DNA of 12,193 bases from Pseudomonadota bacterium. GTDB taxonomy: Bacteria; Pseudomonadota; Alphaproteobacteria; Elsterales; Elsteraceae. The stretch is from contig JACQAI010000291.1 of NCBI GenBank assembly GCA_016195115.1, positions 1 to 12,193 of the forward strand, in the 5' to 3' direction. Positions 1 through 4,294 of the stretch are shown in pieces (position 1 is the first letter of the stretch; each line of letters opens with the position of its first letter). The notes under the pieces are model-generated. The model saw only the letters and a list, made by a program, of their open reading frames with translations. It was not told where the DNA came from and did no database searches. Made by a program: the position numbers and the translations under genes.

Positions 1-1350
1 GTCCTTGGGCGGCAGCGAGAACGTGCCCGAGTCGATCTTCTGGGTGGCGTCGAGGATCAGCTTGCTGCCGGGATCCGAGCGGCCGTCGGCGACGCGCACC
101 GACGGATCCATGTACATGGGCACGAAAACATCGCGGATGATCTCGGTGTCGCGTGCGGGATCGAAGCGTGAATTGAGCGCCCACTCCAGGTGCACGGGAT
201 CGCGGATGTCGACGTCGGCGTCGACCACGGTGACGCGCTTCACCGGCGTCAGATCGCAGATCAGCCGGCCGATTCGCCGGCCGTGGCCGACCACGCGCGG
301 CGTCATGGCGACCACGACGTGCGCCAGCAGGCCGCCGAACGTCAGGTCGATGTAGACGTCGCGCACGCTGGTCTCGCCGAGGTCGTGCAAGGTCTTGAGG
401 ATCACGCCGGCGTTGGTCAGGCTCTGGATCGTCGTGCTCTCGCTCGGCGGCATCTGGCTCGTGTAGCCGTAGAAGATCGCGTTGCGCCGGTGCGTGATCG
501 CGGTGATGCGCGCCACCGGCTTGGGCGCGACCGGCCCCATGTAACCGGCGAACTCGCCGAACGGCCCCTCCGGCGCGGTCTCGCCGGGCAGCACCTCGCC
601 CTCGATGACGATCTCGGCGTTGGCCGGCACCATGAGGTCGACGGTCTTGGCCTTGACGAGCTCGACCGGCGCGCCCTTGAGCGCGCCCGCGAGCTCGATC
701 TCGTCGTGGCCGTATTTCAAGTTGGCGACGGTCGCGAGATGGACCGCCGGCTCGGCCGCGATCACCCAGGCGATCGGCGCCGGCTTGCCCGCGTCCATCC
801 AGGTCTTGGCGCACATGAAGCCTTGACGGCCAGGCGCCAGGTTGGCGACGACCGTGCGCTCGTCGAGCACCTGGGTGCGATAGACCCCCATGTTCTGCGC
901 GCGCGTCTGCATGTCGCGCGTCACCACGATGGTGGTGATGTACGGCCCGGCGTCCTTGCCCGGTGTCCACACCGGGATCGGCAGGCTCGACAGCCGCACC
1001 TGGTCGCCGGTTAGCACGACCTCCTGGCAGACCGCGCGCGCGACCTCCACCGGCGCCACCGGATGGTTGAGCGCGGCCACGATCGTGTCGTTGATCTGCT
1101 CGGGCTCGACGCCGAGCGCCAGCGCAAAGGTGTGCGCCGAGGCGCCCAGCGCGCCGGTGACCAGCGGCATGTCGGAGCCCGCGACCTTCTCGAAATAGAG
1201 CCCGAAGCGCGCGTCGTGCGGCAGCGCCTGGAACATCCACTTGGCCAGGCTGGCCGGCTCCCAGCTGCGGTCGACCTCTTTCTTCACGCGCTTGAGCCGG
1301 CCGTGCTGCTCGAGCACGGCGAGATAATCCCTCATGTCGCGGTACGGCAT
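1..1350 (-). CDS. UbiD-family (prenyl-FMN-dependent) decarboxylase, 3' end cut off by the window
   Basis: 450 codons are visible and the reading frame is still open at base 1, so the C-terminus is missing. UbiD-family enzymes reversibly decarboxylate aromatic or alpha,beta-unsaturated acids using prenylated FMN made by a UbiX partner, which is not in this window. Family hallmarks are present: NMGVYR (residues 153-158, matching the Asn metal ligand and catalytic Arg of Fdc1), GHDEIEL around 214-220 (likely metal-ligand Glu), and EGPFGE (261-266) carrying the two catalytic glutamates of the E-R-E triad. The start at 1350 is preceded by AGGAGG about 7 nt upstream. The gene is divergent from the ABM-domain gene, 66 nt away. 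Substrate cannot be told: it could be the ubiquinone-pathway UbiD or one of the many aromatic/heteroaromatic acid decarboxylases. The sequence following the Arg (LAPGRQG) lacks a histidine where Fdc1 has its His ligand by my unaided alignment. Confidence 0.93.
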   Translation of the reverse strand, partial: MPYRDMRDYLAVLEQHGRLKRVKKEVDRSWEPASLAKWMFQALPHDARFGLYFEKVAGSDMPLVTGALGASAHTFALALGVEPEQINDTIVAALNHPVAPVEVARAVCQEVVLTGDQVRLSSLPIPVWTPGKDAGPYITTIVVTRDMQTRAQNMGVYRTQVLDERTVVANLAPGRQGFMCAKTWMDAGKPAPIAWVIAAEPAVHLATVANLKYGHDEIELAGALKGAPVELVKAKTVDLMVPANAEIVIEGEVLPGETAPEGPFGEFAGYMGPVAPKPVARITAITHRRNAIFYGYTSQMPPSESTTIQSLTNAGVILKTLHDLGETSVRDVYIDLTFGGLLAHVVVAMTPRVVGHGRRIGRLICDLTPVKRVTVVDADVDIRDPVHLEWALNSRFDPARDTEIIRDVFVPMYMDPSVRVADGRSDPGSKLILDATQKIDSGTFSLPPKD

Positions 1351-1362
1351 GGGCCGGCCTCC

Positions 1363-1390
1363 TGGACGCTGCGGCACCCTAGCCTAGACT
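1363..1390 (+). promoter_or_regulatory. Possible sigma-70-type promoter for the ABM-domain gene
   Basis: TGGACG (1363-1368) and TAGACT (1385-1390) are separated by 16 nt, each matching four of six consensus bases. A start near 1397 would give a leader of about 20 nt with the AGGAGG site at 1403-1408. This is weak pattern matching in a 66-nt divergent gap that must also serve the UbiD gene. Confidence 0.25.
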
Positions 1391-1416
1391 GGTGCAGTGC
1401 CCAGGAGGAGGCCGGC

Positions 1417-1701
1417 ATGGAGCTGATCGCGCGCTTTCACGCGCGTCCCGGCGCGGCCGAAGGGGTCGAGCAGGCGATCCGCACGGTATCGGGTCCGACC
1501 CGCGCCGAGCCCGGCTGCCTCGACTACCATGTGTTCCGCGCCACCCGCGATCGGTTGCTGCTCTATATCCATTCGCGCTGGCGCGACGAGGCGGCGTTCG
1601 ACGCGCACGCCGCGCTGCCGCACACGGTGCGTTTCCTCGCGCGCGTGGCGCCGCTGATCGACCATCCGCTCGACGTCACGCGCACCACGATGATGCTGTG
1701 A
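1417..1701 (+). CDS. Antibiotic biosynthesis monooxygenase (ABM/YgiN-like) domain protein
   Basis: 94 residues, the usual length of a stand-alone ABM domain, a dimeric ferredoxin-like fold found in quinol monooxygenases (YgiN) and in many small proteins of unknown substrate. Family features seen: an N-terminal beta strand MELIARFHARPG, the EPGCLDYHVF signature (31-40), a strand LLLYIHSRWRDEAAFDAH (47-64) containing the typical W-x-D-x-x-A-F-x-x-H pattern, and a final strand region before a short TTMML tail. The start at 1417 has AGGAGG 8 nt upstream. It is divergent from the UbiD decarboxylase, so a shared role in handling aromatic or quinone compounds is possible, but that is inference from position only. 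No catalytic residues are diagnostic in this family, so the reaction is unknown. Confidence 0.85.
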   Translation: MELIARFHARPGAAEGVEQAIRTVSGPTRAEPGCLDYHVFRATRDRLLLYIHSRWRDEAAFDAHAALPHTVRFLARVAPLIDHPLDVTRTTMML

Positions 1702-1735
1702 GGCCGGGCCGCCGTCGGGCGCTCGCGGCCCGGTC
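1702..1735. terminator. GC-rich stem-loop between convergent genes
   Basis: CCGGGCCGC (1704-1712) pairs perfectly with GCGGCCCGG (1725-1733) around a 12-nt loop, and can extend by two more pairs including a G-U. It lies exactly between the stop of the ABM gene and the stop of the convergent antitoxin gene, where a bidirectional terminator is expected. There is no T-tract on either strand, so intrinsic termination would be inefficient. Confidence 0.4.
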
Positions 1736-2084
1736 AGGGATGCGCATCCCCGATCACCCGGATACGCCCGTGGGCACGGTTGCGCGGCTTCGCCTTGACG
1801 GTGATCTCGATATCCTGGCCGAGCGCGGTCAGCAGGCGCATCAGCCGCTCGCTGGAGAAATTCTCCAATCGCCCGTTGAGCAGAGCTGAGACTTTCGGTT
1901 GATCGATACCCATGCGTTTCGCCGCGGCCGCCTGAGTCAGCCGGCTTCGCCTGATAACCTGGCGGATGTGGCTCGCGAGCTGTGCCTTGGTTAGCGCGTC
2001 CTCAGGCGCGTGCACGCCGAGGTCGGCGAACACGTTGCCGGTGCTCGACGTCACCGGGATGTCGGCTTGGCGCTTCTTGACCAT
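1734..2084 (-). CDS. HigA-like antitoxin, XRE-family helix-turn-helix
   Basis: 116 residues. A lambda-repressor type HTH occupies about residues 36-95; LTQAAAAKRMGIDQPKVSALLNG (49-71) is the helix-turn-helix, followed by FSSERLMRLLTALGQDIEITVK, a pattern typical of the XRE subgroup paired with RelE/HigB-type toxins. The basic start MVKKR is preceded by AGAGGA about 9 nt upstream. The gene begins inside the 3' end of the toxin gene (34-nt overlap), which implies translational coupling. In such pairs the antitoxin neutralises the toxin and represses the shared promoter; the palindrome at 2472-2491 is a candidate binding site. Base composition looks somewhat less GC-extreme than the neighbouring genes, in keeping with the mobility of these modules. 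Confidence 0.88.
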   Translation of the reverse strand: MVKKRQADIPVTSSTGNVFADLGVHAPEDALTKAQLASHIRQVIRRSRLTQAAAAKRMGIDQPKVSALLNGRLENFSSERLMRLLTALGQDIEITVKAKPRNRAHGRIRVIGDAHP

Positions 2085-2455
2085 TGCTCGTAATCCTCTT
2101 TGGCCCGCTTCAGGCGCCGTTCGATCAGCTCCAGCTCGGCCTTGGGGGTCGCGGCCCCGCGCTTGGACTTCTTCTGAAACGCGTGCAGCACGTAGACAAC
2201 TCCGGCAAAGCGCACCGTGTAGGCGGCACGGTAGGTATCGCCGTCAGAGTCATCGACGATCTCGAGCACTCCGGCACCGCCAAACCCTTTCAGCGGCTTG
2301 GCATAGGGCGCCTTGAGACCGATCTGCGCATCCCATAGCGCGCCGCCAACGCGCTGTCGAACCGCCTCGGGGAAGTCCCTGAGATCATCCCGGCTGCTGC
2401 CCACCCAGCGAACCGGTTTAGGTTTGGGCTGGGCATCGCTTGGCGACTTCGCCAT
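2051..2455 (-). CDS. HigB/RelE-like toxin, phage Gp49-like family
   Basis: 134 residues from the ATG at 2455. The pattern fits the phage-derived Gp49-like/HigB group of the RelE superfamily: VRWVGSSRDDLRDFPEAVR near the N-terminus, KPLKGFGGAGVLEI (53-66), then DTYRAAYTVRFAGVVYVLHAFQKKSKRG (73-100) and TPKAELELIERRLKRA (103-118). This family cleaves mRNA, usually on the ribosome. The core from residue 15 onward has the normal length; the first 13 residues are a Lys/Pro-rich extension. The frame stays open upstream to 2599, but those residues do not resemble the family and overlap promoter signals, so 2455 is preferred. No Shine-Dalgarno is visible before it. The toxin-first order and overlap with the antitoxin gene match the HigBA arrangement. 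Confidence 0.86.
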   Translation of the reverse strand: MAKSPSDAQPKPKPVRWVGSSRDDLRDFPEAVRQRVGGALWDAQIGLKAPYAKPLKGFGGAGVLEIVDDSDGDTYRAAYTVRFAGVVYVLHAFQKKSKRGAATPKAELELIERRLKRAKEDYEQWSRSAKPTSR

Positions 2456-2468
2456 CGCAAGAAGGGTG

Positions 2469-2497
2469 GGTGTATGCCTGTTCAGGCATACCGTCAA
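2469..2497 (-). promoter_or_regulatory. Promoter of the toxin-antitoxin operon
   Basis: On the minus strand TTGACG (2497-2492) is followed by exactly 17 nt and then TACACC (2474-2469). The -35 box is good and the -10 box weak. Transcription would begin near 2462, only about 7 nt before the toxin ATG, so the toxin would be nearly leaderless, consistent with the absence of a ribosome binding site. Confidence 0.45.
2472..2491. promoter_or_regulatory. Perfect palindromic operator candidate in the TA promoter
   Basis: Arms GTATGCCTG (2472-2480) and CAGGCATAC (2483-2491) are perfect inverted repeats around a TT centre. The palindrome covers the 17-nt spacer and the edge of the -10 box of the predicted TA promoter, where a bound HTH dimer would block RNA polymerase. 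Autoregulation by the adjacent HigA-like protein is the natural inference. Confidence 0.65.
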
Positions 2498-2546
2498 CAG
2501 CTGATCGTCCCTGAGGACCCGGACCCAGTGCACCGAACGCAACGCA

Positions 2547-2570
2547 GGTATACCGCAAAGTGAGTATACG
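2547..2570. promoter_or_regulatory. Pair of GTATAC sites upstream of the TA operon and the FMN riboswitch
   Basis: GGTATACC (2547-2554, itself palindromic) and AGTATACG (2563-2570) lie 16 nt apart centre to centre and resemble the GGCATACC half of the operator palindrome at 2472-2491. They may be secondary repressor sites. They could alternatively be -10-like elements of divergent promoters; I found no convincing -35 box for the rightward riboswitch transcript. Confidence 0.3.
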
Positions 2571-2621
2571 GATGGCGCGGCGCGCGCCATCGTGGGCATG
2601 GCGTCGGGTTTCCCGGCGCCG

Positions 2622-2768
2622 CGTTCTCAGGGCGGGGTGGAAATCCCCACCGGCGGTGAGCGTGCCGCAAGGCGCGTAAGCCCGCGAGCGCTTCCCGGTT
2701 CGCCGGGAGGGTCAGCAGACTCGGTGCGATTCCGAGGCCGACGGTCACAGTCCGGATGGAAGAGAACG
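2622..2768 (+). ncRNA. FMN riboswitch (RFN element) upstream of ribH
   Basis: The conserved blocks of the RFN element appear in order: CAGGGCGGGGTG (from 2628), AAATCCCCACCGGCGGT, GCCCGCGAGCG, CAGCAGACTCGGTGCGATTCCGA, GCCGACGGTCACAGTCCGGATGGAAGAGAACG. The closing helix P1 is CGTTCTC (2622-2628) with GAGAACG (2762-2768). The variable arm includes CCCGGTTCGCCGGG. The aptamer binds FMN and lowers expression of riboflavin genes when FMN is plentiful. It lies about 135 nt ahead of ribH on the same strand, which is the known arrangement for RibH2-type genes in Alphaproteobacteria. Confidence 0.96.
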
Positions 2769-2826
2769 GGATGCGGCGTTGATTGGGCGCTCGCGGGGCT
2801 ACGACCCTGCCGCGCCCGCCGTCGGG

Positions 2827-2844
2827 CGACCCCGTGCGGGGTCG
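2827..2844 (+). other. Hairpin in the ribH leader
   Basis: CGACCCC (2827-2833) and GGGGTCG (2838-2844) form a perfect 7-bp stem with a GTGC loop between the riboswitch and the start codon. No T-run follows, so it does not look like an intrinsic terminator. It may be part of the expression platform or simply leader structure. Confidence 0.4.
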
Positions 2845-2860
2845 GCCACGCGCGGCGTCG

Positions 2861-2897
2861 CTCCTCGTGCCCTCGAGTCGCGTGCAACGACGAGGAG
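2861..2897 (+). promoter_or_regulatory. Ribosome-binding-site sequestering helix ahead of ribH
   Basis: CTCCTCGT (2861-2868) is perfectly complementary to ACGAGGAG (2890-2897), which contains the Shine-Dalgarno of ribH. Pairing would block ribosome entry, a common output of FMN riboswitches in Proteobacteria. The helix is seen directly; that FMN binding controls it is inferred, and I did not identify an unambiguous competing anti-sequester strand. Confidence 0.55.
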
Positions 2898-2903
2898 GGC
2901 GCG

Positions 2904-3461
2904 ATGGACCGACACCACTCCCAAGACGACCACATCGACGCGGCGGCCGCGCCGGCCGACCGCATCGCGTTCGTGCAAGCGTGCTGGCACAAGGACATCG
3001 TCGAGCGCGGCCGCGACGCATTCATCGCCGAGCTCGCACGCCGCGGCCACCCGCCCGACGCGCTCGAAGTCCTCGAGGTGCCGGGCTCGTTCGAGATCCC
3101 GCTGCAAGCCCAGATCCTGGCCAAGAGCGGCCGCTACGCCGCGGTGGTCGCCGCCGGTTTCGTGGTCGACGGCGGCATCTACCGCCACGAGTTCGTCGCC
3201 GCCACCGTGCTCGACGCGCTGATGCGCATCCAGCTCGACACCGGCGTGCCGATGATCTCGGTGGTCCTGACGCCGCAGCGCTTCCACGAGCACGACGACC
3301 ACCGGCGCTTCTTCCGCGAGCATTTCGAGATCAAGGGCGCCGAGGCCGCGACGGCCTGCCTGGCCACGATCGCCAACCTCAAACGCGCCAGCCTGCTGCG
3401 CGCCAGCCCGCCGCGCCGGCTCGCCAAGCGCCGTCCGGCCGAGACGCGCGCCGCGTCTTGA
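2904..3461 (+). CDS. ribH: 6,7-dimethyl-8-ribityllumazine synthase, RibH2 type
   Basis: 185 residues. The enzyme condenses 5-amino-6-ribitylaminouracil with dihydroxybutanone phosphate to give the direct precursor of riboflavin. Seen: IAFVQACWHKDIVERG (21-36), VPGSFEIPL (59-67), DGGIYRHEFVA (89-99) with the His expected at the active site, and RFFREHFEIKGAEAA (135-149). The IYRHEF form and the FFxxHFxxKGAEAA form are those of decameric RibH2 enzymes rather than classical icosahedral RibH1. There is a 19-residue polar N-terminal extension and a basic C-terminal tail of about 25 residues (RRLAKRRPAE). The start at 2904 has GAGGAGGG 4-11 nt upstream. Expression is presumably under the FMN riboswitch at 2622-2768. 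No other riboflavin gene is adjacent, so it is a stand-alone transcription unit. Confidence 0.94.
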   Translation: MDRHHSQDDHIDAAAAPADRIAFVQACWHKDIVERGRDAFIAELARRGHPPDALEVLEVPGSFEIPLQAQILAKSGRYAAVVAAGFVVDGGIYRHEFVAATVLDALMRIQLDTGVPMISVVLTPQRFHEHDDHRRFFREHFEIKGAEAATACLATIANLKRASLLRASPPRRLAKRRPAETRAAS

Positions 3462-3482
3462 GTCGCCTTGGCGGGCGCGACT
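3461..3482 (+). terminator. Weak stem-loop after ribH
   Basis: AGTCGC (3461-3466) and GCGACT (3477-3482) form a 6-bp stem with a 10-nt GC-rich loop immediately at the ribH stop codon. No T-run follows. It is a possible, weak transcription end signal. Confidence 0.2.
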
Positions 3483-3567
3483 GGACTCATCGCGCGCGTC
3501 ACATTGGCTCTCGACAGAAGCCGCGGCCGGGCTACCGTCAGGATCGCGCGATAGGAGGAGACCCCCC

Positions 3568-4198
3568 ATGCCCGTCAGCCAGAGCGACAAGGCCGCCCGC
3601 TTCCGCACGCTGCACGAGGGGCCGGGCGCCCTCCTGATCCCCAATCCGTGGGACGGCGCCTCGGCGCGCATCCTCGCCGGGCTCGGCTTCCAGGCGCTGG
3701 CGACCTCGAGCGGCGCCTGCGCCGGCACGCTCGGCCGGCGCGACGGCCAGTTAACGCGCGACGAGGCCCTCGAGCACGCCCGCGCCATCGTCGCCGCGGT
3801 CGATCTCCCGGTGTCGGCCGATCTCGAGAACGGCTTCGGCCGAGAGTTTTTTGCGCGGCAACCCCAACCTTGACGACGTGATCAAGCGCCTGCAGGCGTT
3901 CGAGAAGGTCGGCGCCGACGTCCTGATGGCGCCCGGCCTGCCCGATCTCGCCGCGGTCAAGGCGGTGTGCGCGGCGGTCAAGCAGCCGGTCAACTTCATG
4001 GGCGGCATCAAGGGCAAGTCATTCCCGGTCGCCGACTTGGCGGCCGCCGGGGTGCGTCGCATCAGCTTCGCGACGTCGCTCTACCGCGCCGCCATCGGCG
4101 CCATGATCGACGCCGCCAAGGAGGTCAAGGACAAGGGCACGTTCGGCTACACGGACACCAGCCTGACGACGCCCGACTACTACGCCTATCTGGGTTGA
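3568..4198 (+). pseudogene. Isocitrate lyase/PEP mutase family protein, internal deletion and frameshift
   Basis: Two frames together make one family protein. The first (from ATG 3568, AGGAGGA upstream at 3553-3559) reads FRTLHEGPGALLIPNPWDGASARILAGLGF through LPVSADLENGFG, then terminates at 3873. The second, in frame from about 3840, reads AESFLRGNPNLDDVIKRLQAFEKVGADVLMAPGLPDL to the stop at 4198. Intact relatives place about 60 residues between ENGFG and RAE(N/S)FLRG, including the GGSIEDATG segment with the metal-binding acidic residue; that segment is absent here, and the join also shifts frame by one. Usual length is about 250-285 residues, against about 210 here. The family cleaves or forms C-C or P-C bonds next to carboxylates (methylisocitrate lyase, PEP mutase, oxaloacetate hydrolase relatives). 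As it stands the product would be inactive. It may be a real deletion or an assembly error; nearby ftsX has similar damage. Confidence 0.85.
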
Positions 4199-4294
4199 GC
4201 CGCGCGATGATGCGTCTAGCCGGCATCGCGGCAGTCGTCGCGATCTGGCCGCGCTCGGCGCCGCCGCCGCCGCGGCTGAATACGCTCCGCGGGA
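4199..4294. other. Short convergent intergenic spacer, no clear content
   Basis: This lies between the broken PEP mutase-like gene and the convergent patatin-like gene. A short rightward reading from 4207 starts MMRLAGIAAVVAIW, reminiscent of a signal peptide, but soon becomes proline/arginine-rich shadow translation across the neighbouring gene. I see no T-tract terminator, only a GC-rich run of GCC repeats. Confidence 0.3.

Noticed and set aside
190..1014. Plus-strand open frame opposite the UbiD gene
   Set aside because: Asp/Arg/His-rich low-complexity shadow of a gene with convincing UbiD motifs on the other strand.
2456..2599. N-terminal extension of the toxin to 2599
   Set aside because: The extension covers the predicted promoter and operator and has no resemblance to the toxin family.
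2827..2844. Intrinsic terminator in the ribH leader
   Set aside because: The 7-bp hairpin is perfect, but a GC-rich sequence follows with no T-tract.
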